Positions 48,644 to 59,867 of a DNA stretch of 64,000 nucleotides are shown in pieces (position 1 is the first letter of the stretch; each line of letters begins with the position of its first letter). Source of the stretch: Daejeonella sp. GTDB taxonomy: Bacteria; Bacteroidota; Bacteroidia; Sphingobacteriales; Sphingobacteriaceae. Position numbers and translations under genes: made by a program. The DNA lies in NCBI RefSeq assembly GCF_017495225.1, contig NZ_JAFEIG010000004.1, positions 1 to 64,000 of the forward strand. Direction: 5' to 3'. The notes beneath the pieces were generated by a model. That model did no database searches. It had not been told where the DNA came from and saw only the letters and a program-made list of their open reading frames with translations.

Positions 48644-50953
48644 CTATTTAAATACGAAAGGTAAGTACAAACCAACTGAAATGTTTCTTCCTTGATTATA
48701 ATATCCATTTGTTGGATCAGCTTCATCTAAACGACCAGGTTTAAACCTACTTAAATGGTCATAATAGGCCTTATCAAATAGGTTATTTGCTGAAACATTT
48801 AATCTTAATGGCTGGTTTTTAAGCATGAAGGTTGTCCCCATTGCCAAATTAACCAATGTATAACCAGCTGTTGATGTTTCAAAAACGTCAACTTTATTTT
48901 GCTTAAACACATTATCAAGAGCAAGAGAAAAATAAGTGTTTTTCAAGCCTTTTTTAAATTCTGGTTCAAGTCGAATTTCATTTCTTAATACAGCTGCTGG
49001 GATAAATGGAAGTGCCTTATTTGTGGCACGATTTACTCCTTTAGTATATGAAAAACTGTTTTCAAAGTGAATTAACTCAGCAGGGTGAAGTGTAAATCCG
49101 AGTTCAAGTCCCGAAAGATTTGCATTATCTTGAACAAATCTATAAACAGGAAACGTTTCGGTATCAACCACAATTGTTTCATTGCTCAATTGACGATTGT
49201 AGATATAATTATTAATATGATTATTAAATGCACCTACACTAGCACTTACCACATTATTGTTAAACTCAAATGCAAAATCACCATAATAGCTATTTTCAGG
49301 CTTTAAGTTATTGTTTCCAATCTCATACCTAAATGTGCCTTCATGTACCCCATCAGAGCTTAGTTCAGCTATATTTGGCGAACGGAAAGCAGAGCCAAGA
49401 TTAGCTTTAAAATTAAACTGCTCCGTAAACTCCTTTGTAAAACCTAAAGCTCCACTGAGGTTTGAAAAATTATTGGTGAAATTATTGAATTTAGGATTAC
49501 CGTCTTCCTCCATCTGTTCTGCTGTGATGCTGCGATAATCAAAACGTGCACCTACATTAAATGTGCTGCTGTTCCAAGATTTTTTAGCATAAGCAAAAAG
49601 ACCTAATTCATTAGAGCTATAATCAGGAATTAATAATTCTTCGGCTCTGTTTTTATTATCTTGTAAACTACCAGATAATCCAATAACAGGCTCCCAACCA
49701 TTATTCTCATTAAAATAGTATTTGAAATCGGAGCTATAAGTCTTTAAATCAAAAAATAAAGATGGGTTAATACGATCATCTTCCAACTCTCTTCTCTGAT
49801 TGTTCTGATAAGCTATGGTAGTTCTTAATCTTCCACTGTTGAACAAAAGGTGACTATTTAAAGCAACTTTATAATGTCGAATATCTTGAAAAGGCAAGAA
49901 TAAAGTACGATCTTTTAGCTGTTTATCAGTCAAAATTTCACCATTTTCATCTTCAAATTGACCATCATCATTTCTTGAAAAATCTGGCAGACCGATATTG
50001 TTTTTAAAACTTGAAAGATTTAAATGCGCATAACCCCACTTTTTGTTAAGTCCCAGCTGACCACTAAAATTTCTTTCATTAAATCCGGTATTAGCAATTC
50101 TGCCACCAGGTGCATTATAACTATAAGCACTTTTTACAGATCCTCGAGCGCGCCAAACAAATCCATTACTATTTCCTTGAAGCATTACAGAACTACCACT
50201 TAGTCCGTTATTAGATTGATAAGAACTCAATACCTCTCCCTTAATCTGACCTTCGGGCGATGGCAATGCATCAACCACATTGATCACACCTCCAAGAGCA
50301 TCAGATCCATACAATAAACTAGCTGCACCACGCAATATTTCTACACGTTCGGCACTGTATTGATCCACTTCCATTCCATGCTCATCTCCCCACTGTTGTC
50401 CTTCTTGCTTCGCTCCATCAACCAATGTTACTACACGGTTATAGCTCAATCCACGAATTACTGGCTTTGAAATACCTGCCCCAGTAGTAACCTGAGAAAC
50501 ACCAGGAACCTTAGCAATTGCATCAATTAGGTTTCCAGAAGGACGGTTTATTAATTGATCTTTATTTACTGCCGAAACCGATGTGCTATTTTTTCGATTA
50601 TCAGAACTAAACGCCGTTCCCGTTATTACCACCTCTTTAGTTTCAATAATACTAGGATACAACTCAAAAACAAGTGGCATTCTTGAAGAAAAATCAATGG
50701 TCTCAATAAGAGTTTTATAGCCAATATATCTAATTTCGACAAGGAATTTTCCCTTTTCAGGAATATTGTTAAATTGAAACTTTCCATTACTATTGCTAAC
50801 AACAGAGATTTTTAAATCCGGAATAGTAATAAGTGCGCCCGGTAAAGATTCTTTTGATTGGCCATCGATAACCTTACCTTCAAGCGATACTAATCTAGCA
50901 CTTGCGCTAGAAACTGATAAAAATAATAGTAGATATAGAATAATAGATTTCAT
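48644..50953 (-). CDS. TonB-dependent receptor with CarboxypepD-reg-like N-terminus
   Basis: LEGKVIDGQSKESLPGALITIPDL, plug QWGDEHGMEVDQYSAERVEILRGAASLLYGSDALGGVINVVD. Confidence 0.95.
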   Translation of the reverse strand: MKSIILYLLLFLSVSSASARLVSLEGKVIDGQSKESLPGALITIPDLKISVVSNSNGKFQFNNIPEKGKFLVEIRYIGYKTLIETIDFSSRMPLVFELYPSIIETKEVVITGTAFSSDNRKNSTSVSAVNKDQLINRPSGNLIDAIAKVPGVSQVTTGAGISKPVIRGLSYNRVVTLVDGAKQEGQQWGDEHGMEVDQYSAERVEILRGAASLLYGSDALGGVINVVDALPSPEGQIKGEVLSSYQSNNGLSGSSVMLQGNSNGFVWRARGSVKSAYSYNAPGGRIANTGFNERNFSGQLGLNKKWGYAHLNLSSFKNNIGLPDFSRNDDGQFEDENGEILTDKQLKDRTLFLPFQDIRHYKVALNSHLLFNSGRLRTTIAYQNNQRRELEDDRINPSLFFDLKTYSSDFKYYFNENNGWEPVIGLSGSLQDNKNRAEELLIPDYSSNELGLFAYAKKSWNSSTFNVGARFDYRSITAEQMEEDGNPKFNNFTNNFSNLSGALGFTKEFTEQFNFKANLGSAFRSPNIAELSSDGVHEGTFRYEIGNNNLKPENSYYGDFAFEFNNNVVSASVGAFNNHINNYIYNRQLSNETIVVDTETFPVYRFVQDNANLSGLELGFTLHPAELIHFENSFSYTKGVNRATNKALPFIPAAVLRNEIRLEPEFKKGLKNTYFSLALDNVFKQNKVDVFETSTAGYTLVNLAMGTTFMLKNQPLRLNVSANNLFDKAYYDHLSRFKPGRLDEADPTNGYYNQGRNISVGLYLPFVFK

Positions 50954-51038
50954 TTCTATGATTTAAGATTAATTAAAAAATAAATTAAATAAAAGCATCA
51001 CAAGAATTGTGATAGCTCAAAAAAAGAAAAAGAAAAAT

Positions 51039-51383
51039 TTATTCTGAAGGGGGACCTCTTAAACTAGTGAGGAGTAATTCTACAACATATCCTGTAACCT
51101 CATTGTTGAGAAATACAGACATAATAGGCGAAAGCCTAATTTTTTCAATGAAAGATGATTTGGTAAATGTTTTATCAAAATGAACTGCACAAACCCAGCA
51201 ATAATCGGTCTGGTTATGAACATTTACATCTTGCTTAGTACTAGAATTGATCTTCTCGGCACTAGAAACTGGTGGGATTGGAGCGTGATTATGAAAAACA
51301 TCTAAAGGCAGAAAAACAGCCGAAAAGGCCATCAGTAGAAATACTGATAGATAAAGGCTTAATGATTTTCTAATTCTTTTCAT
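51039..51383 (-). CDS. Hypothetical secreted/membrane protein, possibly metal-binding
   Basis: FHNHAPIPP and DYCWVCAVHFDKTF; directly upstream of the TonB receptor. Confidence 0.6.
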   Translation of the reverse strand: MKRIRKSLSLYLSVFLLMAFSAVFLPLDVFHNHAPIPPVSSAEKINSSTKQDVNVHNQTDYCWVCAVHFDKTFTKSSFIEKIRLSPIMSVFLNNEVTGYVVELLLTSLRGPPSE

Positions 51384-51511
51384 AAATATCTAATTACAAA
51401 ATTAGACAAAAGCCTTCGCATTACCTAATACATGAAATTTGAGATTGTAACAATTTAATGTTTTATTAAATATCTGAAAATAAGCTATGTAAGAATTGAA
51501 TGCATCAATAT

Positions 51512-52534
51512 CTACTTTGATTCCAAAATTTCAATTTGAGTTAATACCTCGATTTCTTTAATTGGAAAATCCGCTCCATTTCTAATCGTTTGAACAACAG
51601 CTTCAAAAAGATCCATGTATTTACCTTTAATTGAAGGCACCAAGTCAACAGTTTTAACTCCCTGATCAGTCATTAAAGTTAAACGACCCTCCTTACCAGC
51701 TTCCTCCTCGCCAAAACCAATATCACCTGGTTTCATTCCTGCAATAAGCTGATCTTCCTGCCTATCGCAAAAAGCCTTAACAAATGAGCCTTTTGTACCA
51801 TGTATAATTATTCCAGGCTGCGGATCAGCCACCAATAAACTAGTCGTAATAAATACATTAACTTGTTTAGGATAGCTTAAGTGAATATGCCCATAATCAT
51901 CAACAAGCGAGTTTTTACGATAAACGCCAGTAACCTTTCTAAAACTACTTGGCTGCCCAAAAATGCAAATCGTTTGGTCTAATAAATGAGCAGCAAGGTC
52001 ATAAACAATTCCCGCAGCAGGTAATGGGGTTTCTTTGAAAACTTTAGGTCCGATTTGTGCTCGATAACGATCATAACGCAAATGTACCTCAATAATATCC
52101 CCCAAAATTCCACTATTTATGGTATCTCTTGTAACCGCAAAATCACTTGAAAAACGTCTATTCTGATAAACCATAACCTTTCGGCCAAGCTTTCTACCCA
52201 AATCAAATATCTCTTGAGCCTCCTTAACAGTTGGAGCAAAAGGCTTTTCAACCAAAATATCCTTACCCGCCAATAAAGCCTTTTTTGAATAATCTACATG
52301 GGTATTGCTTGGCGTATTAACTATTACCAATTCAATTTCTGGATCATTTAGAATTTCTTCAAGCTTATCGTAGCTTTTTATTGCTGGATAATCGGCATTA
52401 ACTTTTTTGGTATTATGCTCTAAAACACCTTTGAAGTCAAATCCGGGATGTGCATGTACAAATGGGGCGTGAAATAACTTACCCGACATGCCATAGGCTA
52501 AAAGGGCGGTAACTATTGGTTTTTGCATAAACAA
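51512..52534 (-). CDS. Gfo/Idh/MocA family oxidoreductase
   Basis: NTPSNTHVDYSKKALLAGKDILVEKPFAPTVKEAQEI. Confidence 0.94.
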   Translation of the reverse strand: MFMQKPIVTALLAYGMSGKLFHAPFVHAHPGFDFKGVLEHNTKKVNADYPAIKSYDKLEEILNDPEIELVIVNTPSNTHVDYSKKALLAGKDILVEKPFAPTVKEAQEIFDLGRKLGRKVMVYQNRRFSSDFAVTRDTINSGILGDIIEVHLRYDRYRAQIGPKVFKETPLPAAGIVYDLAAHLLDQTICIFGQPSSFRKVTGVYRKNSLVDDYGHIHLSYPKQVNVFITTSLLVADPQPGIIIHGTKGSFVKAFCDRQEDQLIAGMKPGDIGFGEEEAGKEGRLTLMTDQGVKTVDLVPSIKGKYMDLFEAVVQTIRNGADFPIKEIEVLTQIEILESK

Positions 52535-52707
52535 ATATAATATTTGAAAGCAATTTCATGGCTTGATTTTAATTGTTCTATCCTGATTTTTCTTAAAAAT
52601 TTAACGCATAAGATTTAAAAAGAGCATTCATCCTTGATTTATCAATATCTAGTGGTTTAAAAACAAATCATTCCTCTAAATCGCTAATTTTTACTGACTT
52701 TTGCATC

Positions 52708-53046
52708 ATGACACCAGCAGAAATAAATAAAAAATGGAAAGAACTTCAGGAAAGAATCGCTAAAGATTTTGATTCAGAACTTCCCGACATGAAAGTGATG
52801 CTTTTTTTAATTGGTGTTCAGGAACTCGGAAAAGGGCCTTTAAAGTTTAGTAAACGCCAAAAAGAAGAATTAATGCATATCGCGAATTGCAGAATTTTTA
52901 GTGAATTGGGCTTTTATGAGCTTGAAGGCATCGATCAGGACGGTTGGCCGCATTGGAAAATAGTGAAAAAGATTCCAGCCTATACTCTTTTAGAACAAGA
53001 GATGATTATGCGATCTTTAATAATAAGCTATTTTGAAAATCTATAA
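52708..53046 (+). CDS. Hypothetical conserved protein
   Basis: ORF upstream of and co-oriented with a PPIase gene. Confidence 0.7.
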   Translation: MTPAEINKKWKELQERIAKDFDSELPDMKVMLFLIGVQELGKGPLKFSKRQKEELMHIANCRIFSELGFYELEGIDQDGWPHWKIVKKIPAYTLLEQEMIMRSLIISYFENL

Positions 53047-53058
53047 ATAATTTAAACA

Positions 53059-53760
53059 ATGAAAAAATACCTATTAATAATTCTATTTCTTTCTGTTAGC
53101 ACTGCTTTCGCAAAACCTAAACATCATTTTGTACGAATTAAAACCAATAAGGGTGAATGCATTATTATGCTTTACAATCAAACCCCAAAGCACCGTGATA
53201 ACTTTTTAAAACTTACAAAAGAAGGCTTTTATAATGGTACTTTATTTCATAGAGTTATTCAAGAGTTTATGATTCAAGGTGGCGACCCAAATTCTAAAAC
53301 CGCAAGTCCTGGTCAGGCATTGGGTTCTGGCGATTTAGGCTACCGCGTACCAGCCGAATTTAGAGATAGTTTATTTCATAAAAAGGGAGTATTGGCTTCT
53401 GCAAATGATGGTAATCCAGAAAAAGCATCTAGCGCAAGCCAGTTTTATATTGTTCAGGGTAAAAAGTGGACAGACGATAGCCTTGACGAACTCAGAAAAA
53501 AAAGAATGAATAACCGGGTAATTCCTGAATCACATCGCAAGGTTTATAAAGAAATTGGAGGCAGTCCTCACCTCGATCAAGGCTATACCGTTTATGGTGA
53601 AGTTGTAATGGGACTAGAAATGGTTGATCTTATTGCTGCTGTGCAAAAATCTGCTACTAATAGACCCTTAGAGGATATAAAAATGGAGGTCAGCATCCTT
53701 AAAAATAAAGAGGCTAAGAAAATTGAGAAAAAACTAGGCTTAAAAAATAATACTCTTTAG
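53059..53760 (+). CDS. Cyclophilin-type peptidyl-prolyl isomerase
   Basis: FYNGTLFHRVIQEFMIQGGDPNSKTASPGQALGSGDLGYRVPAEF. Confidence 0.94.
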   Translation: MKKYLLIILFLSVSTAFAKPKHHFVRIKTNKGECIIMLYNQTPKHRDNFLKLTKEGFYNGTLFHRVIQEFMIQGGDPNSKTASPGQALGSGDLGYRVPAEFRDSLFHKKGVLASANDGNPEKASSASQFYIVQGKKWTDDSLDELRKKRMNNRVIPESHRKVYKEIGGSPHLDQGYTVYGEVVMGLEMVDLIAAVQKSATNRPLEDIKMEVSILKNKEAKKIEKKLGLKNNTL

Positions 53761-53765
53761 AATCT

Positions 53766-54533
53766 ATGAAAATAATCTCTTATAATGTAAACGGCATCCG
53801 AGCGGCGCTCAGCAAAAATTGGTTAGACTGGTTAAAAGCGGCCAACCCAGATGTGATTTGTTTACAAGAAATAAAAGCAACACCCGATCAAATTACTGAC
53901 TTGGTTTTACTTGAGCAATTAGGCTATGAACACTATTGGAATCCTGCCGAGAAAAAAGGTTATAGTGGGACAGCTATTTTTACCAAAATTAAACCTAAAC
54001 ATGTAGAGTACACATCAGGAATGGATGATTATGACCGTGAAGGACGAATTATTCGAGCTGATTTTGATGGAGTATCCGTAATGAGTACCTATTTTCCTTC
54101 TGGATCAAGTGGTGATGAGCGTCAAGCATTTAAATATCGCTTTTTAGACGATTTTCAAGAATATGCCGATAAATTAAAGCTTGAATTCCCCAATCTGGTA
54201 ATCTCTGGTGATTATAATATTTGTCATAGGCCGATTGATATCCATAATCCGAAATCGAATGCTAATTCGTCTGGCTTCTTGCCTGAAGAAAGAGAATGGA
54301 TGGAAAATTTCATAAAAAGTGGTTATATCGATTCCTTTAGACATTTTAATGCCGAACCACATAATTATACTTGGTGGAGCTACCGCGCAGGTGCACGAAA
54401 TAAAAACTTAGGCTGGAGAATCGATTATAATATGGTGTCGGAGGGACTTCAAAATAAGCTAAAGCGGGCAGCAATTTTACCTGAAGCTAAACATTCTGAT
54501 CATTGCCCAATATTGTTGGAGTTAGATTTATAA
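53766..54533 (+). CDS. xth: Exodeoxyribonuclease III
   Basis: MKIISYNVNGIRAALSKNWLDWL, ICLQEIKAT, SGDYNICHRPID, AKHSDHCPILLEL. Confidence 0.94.
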   Translation: MKIISYNVNGIRAALSKNWLDWLKAANPDVICLQEIKATPDQITDLVLLEQLGYEHYWNPAEKKGYSGTAIFTKIKPKHVEYTSGMDDYDREGRIIRADFDGVSVMSTYFPSGSSGDERQAFKYRFLDDFQEYADKLKLEFPNLVISGDYNICHRPIDIHNPKSNANSSGFLPEEREWMENFIKSGYIDSFRHFNAEPHNYTWWSYRAGARNKNLGWRIDYNMVSEGLQNKLKRAAILPEAKHSDHCPILLELDL

Positions 54534-55106
54534 TTAAAAACGCCAAATTTTATCCGGACAAATACAGAGGTCGAGTTTGGTATCAAACTCATTTAAATCG
54601 CTGATTTGATTTACGGGTTCAAAAAATGAAATTCCTGCTTTTTGAACATCTGAGCGACATTTACTTAAAAATCGATCATAAAAGCCCTTTCCATAACCGG
54701 CACGGTTCCCCTGCTTATCAAATGCTAGTAAGGGGACAAAAACTAAATCAATCTGATCATTTGCTAGTATTCTGCCATGAATTGGCTCCGGAATATCAAA
54801 TTTATTTCGGACTAAAACCGTGTGATCATGATCATAAAGAACATTTTCCATTTCAAAGGTTTCGAAATTTGTTCTTGGGATAACTATCTGTAATTGAGGG
54901 TAATTGTGTTTAAAATAATTAAGAATAGAGAAGGTATCAATTTCTTGATGCTTCTTGATAGGCAAAAAAATATGAACCACCTTGTATTTAGACCAATCAA
55001 ATGATTTTATTTGATCCAATAAATTATCCATCAAGATCCAATACTGAGACCTTGATAAGCCCTGTCTCTTTTCTAGAAATTGTTTTCGCAAAGAAGCTTT
55101 ATCCAC
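54534..55106 (-). CDS. 5-formyltetrahydrofolate cyclo-ligase
   Basis: DLVFVPLLAFDKQGNRAGYGKGFYDRFL. Confidence 0.93.
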   Translation of the reverse strand: MDKASLRKQFLEKRQGLSRSQYWILMDNLLDQIKSFDWSKYKVVHIFLPIKKHQEIDTFSILNYFKHNYPQLQIVIPRTNFETFEMENVLYDHDHTVLVRNKFDIPEPIHGRILANDQIDLVFVPLLAFDKQGNRAGYGKGFYDRFLSKCRSDVQKAGISFFEPVNQISDLNEFDTKLDLCICPDKIWRF

Positions 55107-55198
55107 GATTCTAATTTATGAAACTATATTAAAAATAATCGAGGAAATTATGATTTAAAAGAGATAATATCCTGAATTAAAAAAGCTTATAAAAAACA

Positions 55199-55228
55199 AA
55201 CGGCCTTTCCAATTCTGAAAAGGCCGTC
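55199..55228 (-). terminator. Terminator downstream of efp
   Basis: AACGGCCTTTCCAATTCTGAAAAGGCCGTC hairpin followed on the minus strand by an A/T-rich tract. Confidence 0.7.
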
Positions 55229-55246
55229 ATATTAAAAAAAACAAAA

Positions 55247-55807
55247 CTATTTTACTCTTTCAATATAGTCGCCAGTACGCGTATCTACTCTTACCTTATC
55301 TCCTTGATTAACAAATAAAGGAACACGGATTTCAATACCTGTTTCAACAGTTGCATTTTTCAATGCATTGGTAGAGGTATCACCCTTAACAGCAGGCTCG
55401 GTATATGTGATTTCTAATTCAACACTTGCAGGTGCTTGTGCCATAATTGGCTCATCACTTTCAAAAGAAACAATAACATTCATTCCTTCTTTCAAAAATC
55501 TAGCGGCAGATCCGAAAAGAGTTTTTTCAACGCTAAATTGCTCGAATGAAGTATTATCCATGATCACAAAATAATCACCCTCTTCATAAAGATATTGGTA
55601 ATCACTTGTCTCTACACGACAAATCTCTACTTGCTCATCAGTCCCCATTCTAGCCTCTACAATTTTTCCGCTACGAATATTACGCAATTTACCAATGTAA
55701 AATGCACCCCCTTTACCGGGTGTACGGTGAATAATTTCATCAACAGTCACTAATTCGCCGTTGTAACGTAAAATGTTTCCTGATTTAATTTCTGACGCTT
55801 TTGCCAT
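55247..55807 (-). CDS. efp: Elongation factor P
   Basis: HRTPGKGGAFYIGKLRNIRSGKIVEARMGTDEQVE...VDTRTGDYIERVK. Confidence 0.95.
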   Translation of the reverse strand: MAKASEIKSGNILRYNGELVTVDEIIHRTPGKGGAFYIGKLRNIRSGKIVEARMGTDEQVEICRVETSDYQYLYEEGDYFVIMDNTSFEQFSVEKTLFGSAARFLKEGMNVIVSFESDEPIMAQAPASVELEITYTEPAVKGDTSTNALKNATVETGIEIRVPLFVNQGDKVRVDTRTGDYIERVK

Positions 55808-55903
55808 GATTTATTGAATTATTTCGAGGTGCAAAGATACAGGCATTTTGTTAAATTTCCAAAGGAAAACGCTTGATGTTATGGAGTTTAGGTGCTAGAT
55901 AGG

Positions 55904-56521
55904 CTATTTATAATCGGCAAGATTTATCTTATGCCGACAAAAACTGTATTCTTGCTCTTGATTGGAGCAAATAATTACCAAACGATCTGCACATTGACTT
56001 GATGCTAGTTGCAGGTACCATTCTAGCCCTTGTTGATCTAAATTGGAGCTCGGTTCATCTAGCAATAATAATTCTGTATCTGAACAAAAGGCTAAGGCTA
56101 ATTTTACTCTTTGCTTCATGCCCGAGGAAAAATGTTTAAGAGCCTTAAATTCTGAATTTTTTAAACCAAGTAAGTTTATCAGACTTCGCTTATCAAATCC
56201 TTCTCGGTATTTCTTGAAGCGAAAGTGGAAATCAATGATTTCTGATAGAGTAAATTCTTCTATTAATTCTAAATAAGGGGCCGCCATGCTTTGATGGATA
56301 AAAACCTGATCCTGATCAAGTAATGTATCTCCCTGAAAATACTTTATGGTACCTTCAGAATTAGTAAGACTCCCAGATATAAGCTGCAATAATGTTGATT
56401 TTCCGGCACCATTGGCACCTAAAATGGCATAGGTTTGACCACTTATAAACTCATAATTCACATCCCTAAAAATCCATTCGCGATTAAATCGTCTACCGAT
56501 ATGCTCTAAGCTGATTTTCAT
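55904..56521 (-). CDS. ABC transporter ATP-binding protein
   Basis: GANGAGKSTLLQLISG, HFSSGMKQRVKLALAF, LLLLDEPSSNLD. Confidence 0.93.
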   Translation of the reverse strand: MKISLEHIGRRFNREWIFRDVNYEFISGQTYAILGANGAGKSTLLQLISGSLTNSEGTIKYFQGDTLLDQDQVFIHQSMAAPYLELIEEFTLSEIIDFHFRFKKYREGFDKRSLINLLGLKNSEFKALKHFSSGMKQRVKLALAFCSDTELLLLDEPSSNLDQQGLEWYLQLASSQCADRLVIICSNQEQEYSFCRHKINLADYK

Positions 56522-56548
56522 ATGGAATGTAAATCCAAGGGTTTATTT

Positions 56549-57334
56549 TTAAGAATTACCAAAACCCTTCATAACACCTCTATTTGAATTACGGATAAAA
56601 TCAAGGATTTCATCACGTATTTCAGTAGGTTCACGCTCGGTCTCAATAATATCTAATGCCTTACTAACATTAAATTTCTTTAAGAAAATGGTACGGTAAA
56701 TATCTTGAATTTCATTAATCTGGTCAGAAGTAAATCCTCTACGACGTAATCCCACAGAATTAATTCCAACATAAGACAATGGTTCACGTCCAGCCTTAGT
56801 ATAAGGTGGAACATCCTTGCGGACTAATGAACCACCCGAAATTATAGAGTGAGCCCCAATAGATACAAATTGATGAACTGCCGAAGCCCCACCAATAAAA
56901 GCAAAATCTTGAACCTCAATGTGTCCGGCTAACTGAACCGAATTAGCAATAATTACATTATTACCAATAACACAATCATGCGCCACGTGCACATAAGCCA
57001 TTAACAAGCAGTTACTTCCAATAGTGGTAGTGTTTTTGTCAAGCGCCGTTCCACGGTTTAAAGTCACGCATTCGCGGATAATGGTATTATCACCGACAGT
57101 AACCGTTGATGGTTCGCCTTTATATTTTAAATCTTGTGGTGGAGCCGAAACAACCGCACCAGGAAAAATGCGGCAATTCTTGCCAATTCGGGCACCGTCC
57201 ATAATTGTAACATTGGATCCAATCCAAGTACCTTCACCAATTACAACGTCCTTGTAAATGGTAACAAATGGTTCAATAACTACAGTATCGGCTATTTTAG
57301 CCTGAGGATGTATATATGCTAAGGGTTGAATCAT
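56549..57334 (-). CDS. lpxA: UDP-N-acetylglucosamine acyltransferase
   Basis: Hexapeptide repeats IHPQAKIADTVVIEPFVTIYKDVVIG, YVHVAHDCVIGNNVI. Confidence 0.95.
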   Translation of the reverse strand: MIQPLAYIHPQAKIADTVVIEPFVTIYKDVVIGEGTWIGSNVTIMDGARIGKNCRIFPGAVVSAPPQDLKYKGEPSTVTVGDNTIIRECVTLNRGTALDKNTTTIGSNCLLMAYVHVAHDCVIGNNVIIANSVQLAGHIEVQDFAFIGGASAVHQFVSIGAHSIISGGSLVRKDVPPYTKAGREPLSYVGINSVGLRRRGFTSDQINEIQDIYRTIFLKKFNVSKALDIIETEREPTEIRDEILDFIRNSNRGVMKGFGNS

Positions 57335-58743
57335 ACGCTTTCTTCGGTTTCTTTTACTCTGATTATTTGGGCCATCATCTCTGCTTCAACCACAACTTTA
57401 TCTCCAACCATTCCCACTCCTCTCATCTGGCAAATACCTCTACGAATAGGTTCCATTAGGTCGCAACGGAAAACTATCGTATCGCCAGGTAAAACTTGAG
57501 CACGGAATCTAACCTTATCAATCTTTAAAAAGTAGGTGAGATAATTTTGTGGATCAGGAACAGTACTTAAGACCAATATTCCGCCGGTTTGTGCCATAGC
57601 TTCAATCTGGATTACTCCAGGTAAAACAGGCGCGCCAGGGAAATGACCTTTAAAGAACTCTTCGTTCATGGTGACATTTTTGACCCCAACAACATGCGAT
57701 TTTGAAAGTTCAAGGATTTTATCAATGAACAAAAATGGTTGTCTGTGAGGCAAAATATTCATGATCTGAACTACATCATATAGAGGTGTAGCGTTTGGAT
57801 CATAAACCTGAATGTTTTTTTTGGATTTTTCTTTCTTAATCTGCGCCTTAATTTTCTTTGCAAAGGCTACATTGGCGGCATGACCTGGTCTGGCAGCCAT
57901 AATATGACCCTTCAAAGGCACACCCACAAGGGCTAAATCGCCAATCATATCAAGCAGCTTATGACGGGCTGGCTCATTTTGATGACGAAGTTCAATATTA
58001 TTTAATATTCCTTCTCTAGCAACATCAATATCATCGCGGTTAAATAGTTTAGCCAGATTCTTCAACTCATCTTTACTAACCTGTTTATCAACAACTACTA
58101 TCGCATTGTTTAAGTCACCACCCTTAATCAAATCATGCTTTAATAACATCTCCAATTCATGAAGAAAACAAAAGGTACGGCATGAAGCAATTTCCTTTTT
58201 AAATTCTGAAAGTGTGGTTATAGCAGCATGCTGACTTCCCAAAACTGGCGAATTATAGTCGATCATGCAGGTAAATCGATAATCATCCAAAGGCATTGCT
58301 ACCATCTCAACCTTACGATCAGGCTCAGAATAGTGTATATTGGAAGGGATACTATAGTATTCACGATATGCTTCCTGATCCACAAATCCAGCTGTTTCAA
58401 GAGCTTCAACAAACATAATTGAACTACCATCCATGATTGGGATTTCTGGTCCGTCAAGCTCAATCATTATATTATCTACTTCTGTACCTACTAGACTAGC
58501 CAATACATGCTCCACTGTATGAACACTTGCACCGTTTTGAGTGATTGTTGTTCCTCTTGAAGTGTCTGTAACATTATCTACATCCGCATCAACAATGGGT
58601 GAACCGGGAAGATCGATACGCTTAAATTTATATCCATGATTCTCTGGAGCTGGTTTAAAGGTCATCGTAGCCGATTTTCCGGTATGTAAACCAACGCCAT
58701 TTACAGATATTTCAGATTTAATTGTTCTTTGTTTTACATTCAT
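57331..58743 (-). CDS. lpxC/fabZ: Bifunctional UDP-3-O-acyl-N-acetylglucosamine deacetylase / 3-hydroxyacyl-ACP dehydratase
   Basis: LpxC part TIKSEISVNGVGLHTGKSATMTFKPA, SVHTVEHVLASL; FabZ part LPHRQPFLFIDKI, FFKGHFPGAPVLPGVIQIEAMAQ. Confidence 0.95.
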   Translation of the reverse strand: MNVKQRTIKSEISVNGVGLHTGKSATMTFKPAPENHGYKFKRIDLPGSPIVDADVDNVTDTSRGTTITQNGASVHTVEHVLASLVGTEVDNIMIELDGPEIPIMDGSSIMFVEALETAGFVDQEAYREYYSIPSNIHYSEPDRKVEMVAMPLDDYRFTCMIDYNSPVLGSQHAAITTLSEFKKEIASCRTFCFLHELEMLLKHDLIKGGDLNNAIVVVDKQVSKDELKNLAKLFNRDDIDVAREGILNNIELRHQNEPARHKLLDMIGDLALVGVPLKGHIMAARPGHAANVAFAKKIKAQIKKEKSKKNIQVYDPNATPLYDVVQIMNILPHRQPFLFIDKILELSKSHVVGVKNVTMNEEFFKGHFPGAPVLPGVIQIEAMAQTGGILVLSTVPDPQNYLTYFLKIDKVRFRAQVLPGDTIVFRCDLMEPIRRGICQMRGVGMVGDKVVVEAEMMAQIIRVKETEESV

Positions 58744-58771
58744 AGTATTGATTTGTTCAGGTTGAAACTGA

Positions 58772-59809
58772 TCATAACAAACGATTTTTTATAATGTTTT
58801 CGAGTTCTTCGATTCTTTTTTCCAAATCAGGTAATCGTCTGGTTACCACTTGTACTTTTAAAGATTCACGCAAAGGGCTCAAAGGAAAACCATTCCAACT
58901 TTGATTTTCTTCCTTTATGGTATTGTTCACCGCCGATTTTGCACCAATATTACTACCATTAGCTATACTAATATGGCCCACAATTCCAACCTGCCCACCA
59001 ATAATACAGTTTTCCCCAATCTTTGTACTACCGGATATTCCTGTTTGTGCAGCAATTACGGTATTTGCTCCAATTTCAACATTATGAGCAATTTGTATTA
59101 AGTTATCTAGTTTAACACCTTTTCGGATAATTGTAGATCCCATTGTAGCTCTATCAATGGTAGTATTTGATCCAATTTCAACATTGTCTTCAATTACAAC
59201 ATTTCCAATTTGGCTTACTTTTTTGTAAGCACCCTCTGGTCCTTTTACAAAGCCGAATCCATCGCCACCAATAATGGCACCAGAATGAATAATGACATTA
59301 TCGCCAATAGTGCAATTAAAATATACCTTCACTCCGGCATATAGGGTAACATTTTTACCTATTACTACATTATCTGCTAAATAGGTACTCGGATAGATTT
59401 TACTTCCATCACCAATGGTAACATTAGGACCGATATAGGCTAAAGCTCCAACAAAAACATCCTTGCCAATCTTTGCAGTTGGATGAATGAAACTCGGAGT
59501 CTCAATACCACTTTTCTTTGATTTTATTAGCTCATCATACTTTTCTAAAAGCACCGAAAATGCACTGTAGGCATTATTAACCTTAATTAAGGTAGCTTTT
59601 ATGGGCTGAGTAGGTGAAAAATCATTATTTACAATAATCACAGAAGCACCCGAAGTGTAAACATACTGTTCATATTTTGAGTTTGCTAAGAAGGATAAAG
59701 AACCTTCACCCGCCTCTTCAATCTTTGAAAGTTGATTCACTGTCACCTCAGGATTCCCTTCTACGGTTCCCTCAAGTAATATTCCAATCTGATGTGCAGT
59801 TAATCGCAT
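58772..59809 (-). CDS. lpxD: UDP-3-O-(3-hydroxymyristoyl)glucosamine N-acyltransferase
   Basis: [32 protein letters not shown], hexapeptide repeats. Confidence 0.95.
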   Translation of the reverse strand: MRLTAHQIGILLEGTVEGNPEVTVNQLSKIEEAGEGSLSFLANSKYEQYVYTSGASVIIVNNDFSPTQPIKATLIKVNNAYSAFSVLLEKYDELIKSKKSGIETPSFIHPTAKIGKDVFVGALAYIGPNVTIGDGSKIYPSTYLADNVVIGKNVTLYAGVKVYFNCTIGDNVIIHSGAIIGGDGFGFVKGPEGAYKKVSQIGNVVIEDNVEIGSNTTIDRATMGSTIIRKGVKLDNLIQIAHNVEIGANTVIAAQTGISGSTKIGENCIIGGQVGIVGHISIANGSNIGAKSAVNNTIKEENQSWNGFPLSPLRESLKVQVVTRRLPDLEKRIEELENIIKNRLL

Positions 59810-59867
59810 GCTGCAAATTTATGTGTTATTAGTTAACGAACAAATTTTGAGTTTAATTGCTTGTCTA

